Shown here one piece after another: positions 16,352 through 25,119 of a stretch of 64,000 bases of DNA. Positions within the stretch are counted from its first letter, which is position 1. The number at the start of each line of letters is the position of its first letter. A program made the position numbers and the translations under genes. The notes beneath the pieces are model-generated. The model was not told where the DNA came from, did not search any database, and saw only the letters and a program-made list of their open reading frames with translations. This stretch comes from Deltaproteobacteria bacterium. Its GTDB lineage: Bacteria; Myxococcota; Kuafuiibacteriia; Kuafuiibacteriales; Kuafuiibacteriaceae. Location of the stretch: positions 434,001 to 498,000 of the forward strand of contig JACKEN010000004.1 in the NCBI GenBank assembly GCA_020632995.1, read 5' to 3'.

Positions 16352-16361
16352 ATTCTAGTGT
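16352..16361. promoter_or_regulatory. Overlapping divergent -10 elements
   Basis: On the minus strand TAGAAT (16357-16352) lies seven bases before the ATG at 16344. On the plus strand TAGTGT (16356-16361) lies fourteen bases before the GTG at 16376. The boxes share two bases, so the two promoters should exclude one another. Confidence 0.5.
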
Positions 16362-16375
16362 AACTGGGGAGCACC

Positions 16376-17329
16376 GTGCAGCGCCTCGCCCTCTCCTCCG
16401 CCCTCCTCCTCGCCGCCGCGTGCGCCAGCACCCCGCCCCCCGCGCCTGCCGAGCCCCCGCCCCCGAGCTCGGCCCGGCCGCCCCGGCGCCCCGGCTTCGG
16501 GCCCGGCGCGAAGCCCGGGCAGGCGGAGCTCGAGGCGGCGATCGCCGCCGCCAAGGCCAACGACCTCGACCAGGCCATCCAGCGCGCCAACGCCGCGATC
16601 GAGAAGAACCCGAACCTGGAGCACGCGTACCTCCTCCTCGGCAGCAGCTGCGGGATGAAGGATGACCTGCAGGGAGAGCGGGCCGCCTACGAGCGCGGCC
16701 TCGAGGCCCTGCCCCGCTCCGCCGCCATCCGGCGGGAGCTCGGCCTGCTCCTGCTCCAGGTGGGCGAGGTCGAGCAGGCGGTGAAGCGGTACGAGGAGGC
16801 CAACGACCTCACCGGCGGCCAGGATCCCGAGTACATGGCAGACCTGGGCTACGCGTACGTCTTCGCGGGGCGCCTCCAGGAGGCGGTCGACCTGTCCTCT
16901 CGCGCCCTCAAGCTCGACGAGCGCTGCTTCACCTGCGCCATGACCCTCGGGCAAGCCAAGTTGACGAGCCGCGACTTCCCCGGCGCGGTCGCCGCCTACG
17001 GCACCGCCCGGCAGCTCGATCCGAGCTCGGACGACGCGCAGCTCGGGCTGGCCAAGGCCCACTTCCTCGCCGGCCAGGTGGGCCCCGCGGGGGATCTCTA
17101 CGAGGCGATGGTCCAGGCCCACCCCGAGGACGGGCGCCTCCGGGTGCAGGCGGCCCAGGTGGCGATGGCGGCCAAGCGCTACAAGGACGCGGTGAAGCAC
17201 CTCGAGGTGGTGGCCGCCGCCAACCCCGACGAGAAGCCCCTGCTGGAGCTGCTCCTCGAGGCCCAGACCAAGGCGGGCGACAAGAAGGGCGCCGCCGCCA
17301 CCAAGGCCCGCCTGAAGAAGCTCCAGTAG
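16376..17329 (+). CDS. TPR-repeat lipoprotein
   Basis: This 317-residue protein begins with a lipoprotein signal (LLLAAACAST) and a Pro-rich linker. About six to seven tetratricopeptide repeats fill residues 55-315 (for example ANDLDQAIQRANAAIEKNPN and GEVEQAVKRYEEANDLTGG). TPR arrays mediate protein-protein contacts, so this is likely an envelope scaffold. The start is a GTG; the signal peptide leaves no better choice. The following DUF3467 gene is in the same direction after 44 bases. The binding partner is unknown. Confidence 0.8.
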   Translation: MQRLALSSALLLAAACASTPPPAPAEPPPPSSARPPRRPGFGPGAKPGQAELEAAIAAAKANDLDQAIQRANAAIEKNPNLEHAYLLLGSSCGMKDDLQGERAAYERGLEALPRSAAIRRELGLLLLQVGEVEQAVKRYEEANDLTGGQDPEYMADLGYAYVFAGRLQEAVDLSSRALKLDERCFTCAMTLGQAKLTSRDFPGAVAAYGTARQLDPSSDDAQLGLAKAHFLAGQVGPAGDLYEAMVQAHPEDGRLRVQAAQVAMAAKRYKDAVKHLEVVAAANPDEKPLLELLLEAQTKAGDKKGAAATKARLKKLQ

Positions 17330-17373
17330 GCGCCGGTTGCCCTGCACCGCCCGAGCGCGTAAGCCCGGGCCCC

Positions 17374-17697
17374 ATGAACGACCCCAAGAAGCCCGCCCAC
17401 GCCCCGATCCAGGGCCCGGTCCAGGTCAAGATCGAGCTGGATCCGGAGACGGCCCAGGGCGTCTACATCAACATGGCGATGGTGAACCACAGCGAGACCG
17501 AGTTCACGCTGGACTTCATCTACGTGCAGCCGCAGGAGCCCAAGGCCAAGGTCCGGGCGCGGGTCATCACCTCACCCAAGCACGCCAAGCGGATGCTCGT
17601 CGCCCTGCAGGACGCGGTCACCGCCTACGAGCGCAAGTTCGGCGCGCTCGACATCGGCGGCGGCCAGCCCCCGCCGTCCGGCAGCTTCATGAACTAG
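17374..17697 (+). CDS. DUF3467 protein
   Basis: This 107-residue protein matches the small DUF3467 family by its core: YINMAMVNHSETEFTLDFIY, then RVITSPKHAKRMLVALQDAV and a terminal YERKFGALD. The family is widespread and functionally uncharacterised. No signal peptide or membrane segment is present, so it should be cytoplasmic. It converges with the CACHE/HAMP protein gene, with ten bases between stops. Confidence 0.85.
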   Translation: MNDPKKPAHAPIQGPVQVKIELDPETAQGVYINMAMVNHSETEFTLDFIYVQPQEPKAKVRARVITSPKHAKRMLVALQDAVTAYERKFGALDIGGGQPPPSGSFMN

Positions 17698-17707
17698 AAG
17701 CCCTGGG

Positions 17708-19837
17708 TCAGCGCGCGCGGACCGGGGTGGCCTTCAGGGCGGCCTTGCCGTCCTTCTCGTAGACCTGGAAGCGCACCGTCCGGCACGCGTACTTCTTCAT
17801 GAGCGTGTCCCGGTTGCGGGTCAGCTTGGCGAGGAAGCGATCGAAGGCGAGGTCGTTGGTGTTCTCTCCACACCGACGCCGCATCTCGATGAAGCGCTCG
17901 TAGACCTCCTTGAAGTGGGCGCGATCCGCCGCGTCCAGCCCGTCCTGCATGTTCAGGGCGGGCATGCTCCCGGTCGCCTCGCGGGCCGACTGGGCGAGCA
18001 GGTCGGGGGGCACCGAGGCCACCAGGGTGTGGTCCGGCTTCTCGTCCCCGGTGATCGAGGGGACCGCGTCGCCGAACTCGTCGCGGGCCGATCGGGCGAG
18101 CAACTCTTCTTGCACCGGAGCCACCACGGTGGCCTCGGGGTTGAAGGCGCCGTCGTCGATCTCGGCGTGGTCCTGGTAGTCCTGGTACTCCTGGTTGATG
18201 CCGGCCCCACCCGAGAGGTCGAGGCTGCCGCCGCCCCGGACCCCGCCGGGGGTGGGCCGGTTCATCGGCCCGGGCGCGCGCATGCGCCCGAACTCGGAGC
18301 CCTCGTCGACCGGGAAGGGGGAGGACACGTTGCGCCCGCGGATCTCGGACGCCGAGCGTGAGGACGCGGGGGGCGTGAGGGCCAGATCATCCAGGCCGCC
18401 GGTGCGCGCCTCGAGGGCCTTGATGGCGGCCTCGATGTCGTCGTCGGTGGCCTCGGCCTCGTCGTCGTCGAGGAGCGGCGGGCCCCCCGCGGCGGTGATC
18501 GGGGCGAACGAGGGCGCCGGTGGCGGTGGCGGCGGCGCGGCCTGGGGGGGCGGGGGCGGCGGCGCCACGGGCACCGGCACCGGCGCGGGCACCGGAGGCG
18601 GGGGCATCGGCGCCGGGGCGGGCGGGCTCGCCGGGATCATGCCCAGGAGTGAGGAGGCCCCGGTGGGGCCCGGCTCCCGGCTGAGGTTCAGGTTGAGGCT
18701 GGGCGACAGCTCGGAGGAGGAGCCCAGCGCGGACAGGGACCGCGCCGGCATCTTCTGCACCGTCATGTTGATGAGCCGGACCAGCCGACGATAGGGCTTG
18801 CTCACCCGATCCTCGGCCAGCTCGAGGTCGCCGCGCCCGAGCTGGATCTCGGACAGGTGCGCCGCGACCCGCTCGATCGGGCTCACGAAGGTCCGGTAGT
18901 TCACGAGGCCGATGAGGAACGCGAGGAGCAGGGCCGCGAAGAGCACCCCCATGATGACCTCCTGGCGTGCGCCCAGATCACCGAGCCCCAGGGCCGCGTC
19001 CACCGTCACCACCCACCGCAGGTTGGGCGGCGCGCCCTGCGCCTCGACCGGCATCGAGCTGAAGGCGAGCCCGTCGGCGTCCTTGTCGATGAACAGCGGC
19101 AGGAAGGGCAGGTACTTCCCGCCCTCGAGGGGCGCCTCGAGGCGGCCGGCGAGCACCGGCTCCGTCGCGGTCTTGGAGGCCTCCGCGACCTCGGAGGCGG
19201 TGGCACCGTCGAGCGTGGTCGCCACTACGTCCCCGCCCAGCACGAGGGTGAGGTTGGACCCGAGCGACGTGGCCAGGGGCGCCAGCCACTTGTCGTCGAT
19301 CTTGTGCACCACCAGCACCGCGCCCACCGCGTTGCCCTGGGACAGCACCGGCGCCGCCGCGGCCAGCTCCACCCGGCCCACCACGCGCCAGAAGCCGTCC
19401 AAGGCGTAGCCGTCCTGGGTGGCCTCGAACATGGGGTGCCCGGCCACCGAGATCATCGCCTCGGGCGGCTCCGGCATGTCGCTCCCCGCCACCACCTTCC
19501 CGGTCGCGTCGGCGAGCCAGACGAAGCCGTTCGCGGGGGCCGCCGCCTGCAAGACCTGTTGCACGCGGGCGTACGCTTCGCCGCTCTTCCCGCGGGCCAA
19601 CGAGTCCAGGGCCTCGTCGTTGCGCATGGTCTGGGCGAGCGAGATGGCCTGGCTCACCTCCTTGTGGGCCTCGAGCGTGAGGCGCTGGCGGAGGGCCTGC
19701 GCGCCGAGCCGGGCGGAGGCCGCGCCCGCGAGCCGCACCCGCTCCACCTCGCGCTGCGCGTCGAAGTAGAGGGCCGCGCCCAGCGGGAGCACCACGCAGA
19801 GCAACACCAGGAAGATGTGTCGACTCCAGAACCGCAT
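17708..19837 (-). CDS. Membrane CACHE/HAMP-type protein with MXAN_5187-like C-terminal domain
   Basis: This 709-residue protein has an N-terminal membrane helix (IFLVLLCVVLPLGAALYF), a periplasmic sensor region of CACHE type (about 35-285; GFVWLADATGKVVAGSDMP), a second helix (VIMGVLFAALLLAFLIGLVN) and a HAMP-like linker (FVSPIERVAAHLSEIQLG). A long disordered stretch follows with polyproline near residues 400-450. The last about 75 residues (FKEVYERFIEMRRRCGENT to the end) resemble the domain I know from M. xanthus MXAN_5187. No kinase, methyl-accepting or cyclase domain is seen. It likely passes a periplasmic signal to an unknown partner. The downstream-facing neighbour at 19841 is only three bases away, so an operon is likely. 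Confidence 0.75.
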   Translation of the reverse strand: MRFWSRHIFLVLLCVVLPLGAALYFDAQREVERVRLAGAASARLGAQALRQRLTLEAHKEVSQAISLAQTMRNDEALDSLARGKSGEAYARVQQVLQAAAPANGFVWLADATGKVVAGSDMPEPPEAMISVAGHPMFEATQDGYALDGFWRVVGRVELAAAAPVLSQGNAVGAVLVVHKIDDKWLAPLATSLGSNLTLVLGGDVVATTLDGATASEVAEASKTATEPVLAGRLEAPLEGGKYLPFLPLFIDKDADGLAFSSMPVEAQGAPPNLRWVVTVDAALGLGDLGARQEVIMGVLFAALLLAFLIGLVNYRTFVSPIERVAAHLSEIQLGRGDLELAEDRVSKPYRRLVRLINMTVQKMPARSLSALGSSSELSPSLNLNLSREPGPTGASSLLGMIPASPPAPAPMPPPPVPAPVPVPVAPPPPPPQAAPPPPPPAPSFAPITAAGGPPLLDDDEAEATDDDIEAAIKALEARTGGLDDLALTPPASSRSASEIRGRNVSSPFPVDEGSEFGRMRAPGPMNRPTPGGVRGGGSLDLSGGAGINQEYQDYQDHAEIDDGAFNPEATVVAPVQEELLARSARDEFGDAVPSITGDEKPDHTLVASVPPDLLAQSAREATGSMPALNMQDGLDAADRAHFKEVYERFIEMRRRCGENTNDLAFDRFLAKLTRNRDTLMKKYACRTVRFQVYEKDGKAALKATPVRAR

Positions 19838-19840
19838 GAC

Positions 19841-20539
19841 CTAAGGTGTCTCCTCACCGGCGGGGTCTTCAGCCGGAGCCGCGAGGTCGATGGCCCCGAG
19901 GTCGACGGTCGAGCCCTTCACCTCGAGGGGACGGCGCGCGATCACTCCATCCCGCGTCACCACCTCGAGCTCGTACTTGCCGTCCGGCGCCGACAGGTTG
20001 AAGGCGCCGCGGGCGTCCAACGTACCTGCCACCCCCACCTCACCCACGAAGACCAGCCCGCGGATGTGCGGCCACTCCTTCACCCGCACCGAGCGCAGCG
20101 CGTCGCCCGCCGTGCACTCGAAGTCCTGGCTCGCCTCGGGTGCGAGCCGGAGCTCGACGTCTCCGACGCGCACCGTCACCGCCTCGGGATCCAGGTTGGT
20201 GAAGGTCACCCTGCCGTCGACCGCGCAGGTGGCCACGTCGGGGACGAGGCGCATCCCCTGCACCGCCACGCTGGAGTTCTGGTCGGGCTTCGGGATGGGC
20301 AGCGAGGTCTCCACCTTCAGGAACACCGCGACGTCGGCGCGCAGATCCTTCAGCGCGGACGAGGGCCCTGCGACCCGGGTCTTCGTGTACCCGAGGATCC
20401 CGTCCATCTGGGGCGGCCGAGGTGCATCCACGCGACCGCGCACCGGAGCCGAGCGCACAGAGAGGGGGAAAAACACTGTCGCGGCCGCCAGCGCCACGGG
20501 CAGCGCGGCCAGGGGACGCGTGGCAAAAACCTGTTTCAT
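19841..20539 (-). CDS. Exported protein with cupredoxin-like and carboxypeptidase-regulatory-like folds
   Basis: This 232-residue protein has a signal peptide (ALAAATVFFPLSVRSA). The middle (FLKVETSLPIPKPDQNSSVA, MRLVPDVATCAVDGRVTFTN) resembles the plastocyanin-like regions of proteins annotated as methylamine-utilisation type. The C-terminus (GEVGVAGTLDARGAFNLSAP) looks like a carboxypeptidase-regulatory beta-sandwich. Copper ligands are not clearly complete, so electron transfer is not claimed. A perfect -35 TTGACA lies at 20584-20579 on this strand; the matching -10 is poor. It is three bases upstream of the CACHE/HAMP gene and probably co-transcribed with it. Confidence 0.65.
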   Translation of the reverse strand: MKQVFATRPLAALPVALAAATVFFPLSVRSAPVRGRVDAPRPPQMDGILGYTKTRVAGPSSALKDLRADVAVFLKVETSLPIPKPDQNSSVAVQGMRLVPDVATCAVDGRVTFTNLDPEAVTVRVGDVELRLAPEASQDFECTAGDALRSVRVKEWPHIRGLVFVGEVGVAGTLDARGAFNLSAPDGKYELEVVTRDGVIARRPLEVKGSTVDLGAIDLAAPAEDPAGEETP

Positions 20540-20679
20540 GCCGGTACTTTTGGGATAGATCGCAGAGACCGGACGAGGTGTCAAACAAGCGAAGCGCCAA
20601 GGAAGGGTCCGTGCGCCCCGCCGAGGCGCCCCGTGCGAGCCTCCATGCCCCCGGCCGGACCGGGCCAGGACGCGACCCC

Positions 20680-22044
20680 ATGACTCGTTCCGCGACGCCC
20701 GCCTGGAGCCCCGCGCCGCTGGCCCTGCTCGCCTGGGTGGCGGGCCTCGCCCTGAGCCTCTCGCTCGACGATCCCCGCCTCCGCTTCGAGGCCCACCTCG
20801 GGGCCTACGCCCTCGCCACCCTCGGCTGGTGGGGCCTCGCCCGGAGCGCCCCGAGCGGGCGCGTGCTCGCCCTGGTGGTGGGTGCCGCCGTGGTGCTGCG
20901 CGTCTGGGCCCTGGCGCTGCCCCCCGCCTTCTCGGAGGACGTCTTCCGCTACGTCTACGAGGGCCGCCTGGTCTGGTACCTGGGCCCGGGCGCCCCCTTC
21001 GCCCACCCGCCGGCCGCGGGGCCTGGGCTGGGGCTGCCCCCCGGCCTCCTGGACGAGGCGTGGCTCCGGATCAACCACCCGGAGATCAGCACCATCTACC
21101 CACCGCTCGCCCAGCTCACCTTCGCTCTCGCCGGGGGCCTGGGGGAGCTCTTCGGGGGCGGCCACCTCCTCTTCTTGAAGGGGCTCCTCGTCGCGGCGGA
21201 CCTCGGCACCTGGGCGGTGCTGGCCCTGATCCTGAGGGCCCGGGGCCGCCCGGCGTCGGAGTCCCTCTGGTATGGGGCGTCGCCCCTCGTGATCCTGGAG
21301 GTGGCCCGGGAGGGCCACGCCGACAGCCTGAGCGCCCTTGGCCTCGCGCTCGGTCTCCTCGGGTTCCTCTCGATCCGGCTGCGGCCGCGGCTGGGCTACG
21401 CCGGGTTCGCCCTCGCCGCCCTGGCCAAGCTCAACGGGCTGGTGGTGCTCCCGGCCGCCCTTCGGGTCACCCGTCGTGGGCTCTGGGTGGCCCTGGCCCT
21501 GTGCACCCTCCTCGCCCTGCCCTGGCTCCTGGCCGGCCCCGGCGCGGGGCGCGGCCTCTCGGAGTACGCGACCCGCTGGCGGGCGGGCGACGGCGCGTTC
21601 GGCGGGCTCCTGGCGGCGGCGGAGCTCTTGCTCGGCGGTGACTGGGCTCGGGTGGCGGGGGTCACGGTGACCCGGCACCAGCTGGCCCGGGCCCTGGTCG
21701 CGGTGGTGTTCGCGGCGGGGGCGCTCGCGATCCTCCGGCCCCCAGGGCGCCCGGTCGCGGCGCGGGCGGGGGCCCTCCTCCTGCTCCTGCTGCTGCTGTC
21801 TCCGACCCTCCACCCCTGGTACGTGCTCTGGATCCTCCCCTTCGCGGTGGCGGGCGAGGGGTTCACCGGACGCGGCGCCGCGCTGCTCCTGGCCACCCTC
21901 TCGGTGCTCCTGCACCACCCCGGGTGGCTCGAGCTCCGTTCGGGCGAGTGGGTCGATCTCGGGTGGGTGCGGGGGGTGGTCCACGTCCCGGTGTGGGCGC
22001 TCTGGATCCGTGCTAGCGTCCGCCGCCACCGTGCCCTTGGATGA
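20680..22044 (+). CDS. GT-C-type membrane glycosyltransferase (DUF2029/mannosyltransferase-like)
   Basis: This 454-residue inner-membrane protein has about eleven hydrophobic helices. The first periplasmic loop contains SEDVFRYVYEGRLVW, the acidic-site pattern of polyprenyl-phosphate-sugar-dependent GT-C glycosyltransferases, followed by NHPEISTIYPPLAQL. Later motifs such as VAREGHADSL and SPTLHPWYVLWILP are also typical. It would transfer a sugar from a lipid carrier to an envelope glycan. The acceptor cannot be inferred. The next gene begins inside or just before its 3' end. Confidence 0.82.
   Translation: MTRSATPAWSPAPLALLAWVAGLALSLSLDDPRLRFEAHLGAYALATLGWWGLARSAPSGRVLALVVGAAVVLRVWALALPPAFSEDVFRYVYEGRLVWYLGPGAPFAHPPAAGPGLGLPPGLLDEAWLRINHPEISTIYPPLAQLTFALAGGLGELFGGGHLLFLKGLLVAADLGTWAVLALILRARGRPASESLWYGASPLVILEVAREGHADSLSALGLALGLLGFLSIRLRPRLGYAGFALAALAKLNGLVVLPAALRVTRRGLWVALALCTLLALPWLLAGPGAGRGLSEYATRWRAGDGAFGGLLAAAELLLGGDWARVAGVTVTRHQLARALVAVVFAAGALAILRPPGRPVAARAGALLLLLLLLSPTLHPWYVLWILPFAVAGEGFTGRGAALLLATLSVLLHHPGWLELRSGEWVDLGWVRGVVHVPVWALWIRASVRRHRALG
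22011..22019 (+). promoter_or_regulatory. Extended -10 for the 22031 gene, likely leaderless
   Basis: TGC-TAGCGT is an extended -10 element that ends eleven bases before the GTG at 22031 and lies inside the end of the glycosyltransferase gene. No ribosome-binding site follows. It therefore supports the GTG at 22031 over the GTG at 22010, which overlaps the promoter itself. Confidence 0.5.
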
Positions 22045-22843
22045 CGCACTCTTGCTGGCCGTGAAGCACGGCGTCGTGGAGCTCACGGTGCCGGTGTCCG
22101 CGCCCGAGACCGACACCGCCGAGGAGTTCGGCGCCGCAGTGCAAGCGCTCCTGCACGAGCACCAGTACCAGATCATGACGGATCCCACGATCCTGGACCC
22201 GGATGAGCTGGAGGTGGCGACCTGCCTGGAGTCGCGGGATCCGCTCCCGGACGGCCTGCAGAACGTGCTCCTGAGCCTGGGATTCACCCCGCAGGCCTCG
22301 GAGGCAGGGGGCGAGCAGCAGCGCTCCCTCTTCTCCCGCTTCCAGAAGCGGCAGCGGGCCAAGCTCGACCGGTGGCGCCTCAGCTACGGGCGGGCCCGGG
22401 ACACGAGCGCGGAGCTGGCGGAGTTCGAGGCCTGCCTGATGGAGGAGGTCCCGGACGGGGACCTCTGGCTCGTCGCGGAGGCCGCCTCCGACGTGGTGGT
22501 GCGGGCGGCCCGGACCTACCTGCGGCTCTTGCTCGCCCCCGGATTGGATGGTCTGGCCGCCCTCGAGCGTCGAATCCTCGATGCGCGCGGGGCGACACGG
22601 GGGCGCTGGGTGCTCCAGCCGGCGGCGGTGCGCGGGCTGGCCGCCTTCACCGGCGAGTCGGCCCGGGCCGAAGCCCCCGACACCCGCTGGGTGGAGGACG
22701 AGGAGGAGCCGCTCTGGGTGCACACCCGGGCCGGGGCCACCCTCCGGTCCGACCCTGAGTATCGGGTGGTGTCGTTCGTGGGCCGCGGCTCCCGGGCGCT
22801 CCTGTCCTCGTATCTCAGATCGGTGCTGACCCAGACTGCCTAA
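22031..22843 (+). CDS. Hypothetical cytoplasmic protein
   Basis: About 270 residues, mixed alpha/beta, with no signal peptide or membrane segment. I recognise no family. An N-terminal segment (LDDALLLAVKHGVVELTVPV) is followed by an Arg/Lys-rich region (RFQKRQRAKLDRWRLSYGRA) and an acidic stretch before the C-terminus. The GTG at 22031 is preferred because an extended -10 element precedes it at leaderless distance. The alternative GTG at 22010 would add seven residues. A near copy of the dispersed palindrome sits at 22141-22154. Confidence 0.65.
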   Translation: MPLDDALLLAVKHGVVELTVPVSAPETDTAEEFGAAVQALLHEHQYQIMTDPTILDPDELEVATCLESRDPLPDGLQNVLLSLGFTPQASEAGGEQQRSLFSRFQKRQRAKLDRWRLSYGRARDTSAELAEFEACLMEEVPDGDLWLVAEAASDVVVRAARTYLRLLLAPGLDGLAALERRILDARGATRGRWVLQPAAVRGLAAFTGESARAEAPDTRWVEDEEEPLWVHTRAGATLRSDPEYRVVSFVGRGSRALLSSYLRSVLTQTA

Positions 22844-22851
22844 GGACTTCG

Positions 22852-22880
22852 TTGACCACGAGGTTCATACGTACTCGAAT
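22852..22880 (+). promoter_or_regulatory. Sigma-70-type promoter for the PEGA protein
   Basis: TTGACC (22852-22857) and TCGAAT (22875-22880) are separated by 17 bases, a good -35 and a fair -10. The start codon follows 14 bases later, with GGGAGCTG between. It is one of the few conventional promoters visible in the window. Confidence 0.55.
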
Positions 22881-22894
22881 CGGGAGCTGTACCC

Positions 22895-24214
22895 ATGCGA
22901 TCGCCTGTGAAGACCCTCCGGACCCGCGCCCTCGTCGGCATGACCGTGGCCCTGCTGTGGTCGGTGCCCACGCTGGCCCAGCAGAGCGAGGGGGCCGACG
23001 ATGATCTGGCCCCAGACGCCCCCGCGGCGCCCTCTGGCCCCAAGGCCAAGCTCCTGGTGCTGCCCTACCAGCCGATCTACCGCACGGTGGATCAGGACAA
23101 GGCCGAGAAGGCCACCGACTTCCTGAACAAGGCCCTGTCCGAAGACGTGGTGGTGATCCGCGGCGGTGAGGCCGACGACTCCGCCACCACGCCGAGCCTG
23201 GCCACCGCCGAAGCCGCGAAGAAGGCGGCCGAGCAGGCCGAGGCCAACCGCGACATCGGCGAGGCGATCGCGCAGCGCCGAGCGGTGCTGCGCGCGATGG
23301 AAGAGAACGCCTCCGCGCTCGAGAACGCGGATCAGTACGTGCTGGCCCAGCACTACCTGGCCCGGGCCCTGATGTGGTCGGGGGCCGACGCCGAGTCCGA
23401 GAAGGTCATGGCGGAGGCCGCGCGCATGAACCCGTCACCCGAGCTGCCGGCGAGCGAGTTCTCGCGCCTGTACCGCAAGTGGTTCCGCGACAGCGCCAAG
23501 AAGGTCGTGACCGAGAAGCCGGGCGACCTCCTCGTGAAGAGCGCCCTCCCCGGCGCCACCATCTCCCTCGACGGCCGCGAGATGGACGTGGCCCCGGTGC
23601 TCCTGCAGAAGGCGGTGCCCGGCAAGCACCTCATCGCGGCCCAGGTGGCCGGCGTGCCCCCCTACAAGGCGATCGTCGAGGTGAAGTCGGGCGCCAAGAG
23701 CGAGTACCGGGTCACCTTCGGCGGCACCAAGGGCGGCCCCGCGGTGGGCGAGGTCACCGACGCCATCAGCACCAACGCGCTGAGCAAGGACGCGGTGAAC
23801 GCGGCGGTGAACGCGGGCAAGGCGGCCGGCGCCGACTACGTGGTGGCGGGCGGCATGAGCAAGGGCGAGGACCACTTCAAGATGCACACCTTCGTGGTGG
23901 ACGTGAAGTCGGGGAAGATGCAGCCCCTCGACATGATCAAGTTCGACCTCGACCTCCTGACGGCCGAGGCCGACGTCATCCGCATCGCCCGCCAGGTCGA
24001 GACCTCGGTGAAGAGCTTCAGCGCGCCCAAGCCCATGATCGCGTCGATCGACGCCACCGTGCGCAGCACCACCACCATCAACGAGGTGAGCGCGGCCCCC
24101 GACACCAGCGCGCTGGCCGGCCCCGCCAAGACCAAGACGACCAAGAAGGACGGGCCCCGCCGGGTGTTCGGCGCGGTCAAGGACAACAAGGTCAAGATCA
24201 AGGACGAGAAGTAG
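22895..24214 (+). CDS. Exported PEGA-domain protein
   Basis: This 439-residue protein has a signal peptide (ALVGMTVALLWSVPTLAQ), then an alpha-helical, TPR-like region (about 95-190). A PEGA domain follows (GDLLVKSALPGATISLDGRE to VPPYKAIVEVKSG), a beta-fold common in surface proteins of Myxococcota. The C-terminal part (about 290-380) has repeated Lys-rich segments. The protein is probably periplasmic or surface-associated and structural. It has its own sigma-70 promoter. The interrupted short-chain dehydrogenase gene begins eight bases after the stop. Confidence 0.78.
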   Translation: MRSPVKTLRTRALVGMTVALLWSVPTLAQQSEGADDDLAPDAPAAPSGPKAKLLVLPYQPIYRTVDQDKAEKATDFLNKALSEDVVVIRGGEADDSATTPSLATAEAAKKAAEQAEANRDIGEAIAQRRAVLRAMEENASALENADQYVLAQHYLARALMWSGADAESEKVMAEAARMNPSPELPASEFSRLYRKWFRDSAKKVVTEKPGDLLVKSALPGATISLDGREMDVAPVLLQKAVPGKHLIAAQVAGVPPYKAIVEVKSGAKSEYRVTFGGTKGGPAVGEVTDAISTNALSKDAVNAAVNAGKAAGADYVVAGGMSKGEDHFKMHTFVVDVKSGKMQPLDMIKFDLDLLTAEADVIRIARQVETSVKSFSAPKPMIASIDATVRSTTTINEVSAAPDTSALAGPAKTKTTKKDGPRRVFGAVKDNKVKIKDEK

Positions 24215-24222
24215 CCTCGTCC

Positions 24223-25119
24223 GTGTCTTCCCCCTTCGACGGCGGCGTCGTCCTCGTCACCGGCGCCTCCTCCGGGATCGGCGCCGCCCTCGCCCGCCAG
24301 CTCGCGGGCCGCGCCCGGGTGCTCATCCTCGTCGCCCGCCGGCAAGAGAACCTGCAGGCCCTGGCCGAGGCGATCGGCGACAAGACCGCTTGCGAGATCG
24401 AGCCGGTCGATCTGTCGGACCCGGCGGCGGTGGACGCCCTCGCGGCCCGGGTGCTGGAGCGCCACGGCGCGGTGGACGTCCTGGTGAACAACGCGGGGCT
24501 GGGGGACATCGGGCTGTTCGAGCGCTCCGACCTGAGCAAGCTCGATTTCCTGGCCGCAGCCCGCGGCGCTCCGCTCCGCGGATCACCGCCGGCTGCCCCA
24601 GAGGCGTAGTCCTCAAGCCTTCGGCCTGCAGGACTGGGCATCATGCTCCGGGTGAACGTGCAGGCCGTCCTGCGCCTCACCCACGCCCTCCTGCCACCGA
24701 TGCTGGCCCGGGGCCGGGGCGGGATCCTGAACGTGAGCTCCGGCTTCGGGCTGCAGTTCATGCCGCTCGCCGCGGCCTACGTGGGCACCAAGCACTTCAT
24801 CACCGGGTTCACCGAGTCCCTGCGCCTGGAGCTGTCGGGCACCGGGGTGCGGGTGAGCCAGATCTGCCCGGGCCCAGTCGCGACTGAGTTCGAGGGCATG
24901 GCCGGCAACCCGGTGGGGCGGAGCCCGCCCGCGTTCGTGCAGATCGACGCCGACCACTGCGCCCGGGTGGCGATCTTCGGCCTCGACCACGACCGCGCGC
25001 TGGTGGTGCCGGGCGCGGTCATGACCGTGGTGCTCTGGCTGGGCGGGTGGACCCCGCGCTGGGTCCTCCGGCTCATGTACCGGGGGATCGGGCGGTGGGC
25101 GCGGGCCCGGGCAGCCTGA
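24223..25119 (+). pseudogene. Short-chain dehydrogenase/reductase gene interrupted by a structured insert
   Basis: Both halves of a classical SDR are present in one reading frame. The first half carries the NAD(P)-binding motif (VLVTGASSGIG) and NNAGLGDIG. The second carries the catalytic serine (NVSSGFG) and Tyr-Lys pair (YVGTK) and the PGPVATEF signature. Between DLSKLD and MLRVNV lie about 100 extra bases with an in-frame TAG at 24607-24609, so translation would stop after about 128 residues. Without the insert the protein would be about 265 residues, normal for the family. It may be a real disruption or an assembly artefact. The 3' end overlaps the convergent EEP gene by 47 bases. Confidence 0.75.
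24543..24642. other. Structured ~100-bp insertion inside the SDR gene
   Basis: The extra DNA folds into two hairpins. The first has outer arms GCAGCC (24556-24561) and GGCTGC (24591-24596) around an inner CCGCGG pair. The second has arms AGTCCT (24608-24613) and AGGACT (24630-24635) around GCC-TTC-GGC. Exact boundaries are estimated from the protein alignment I expect for SDRs. No target duplication is convincing, and no second copy was noticed in the window. Confidence 0.5.

Noticed and set aside
24608..24635. Hairpin in the SDR insert as an integron attC site
   Set aside because: It lacks the inverse-core and core 7-mers, and no integrase or cassette is present.
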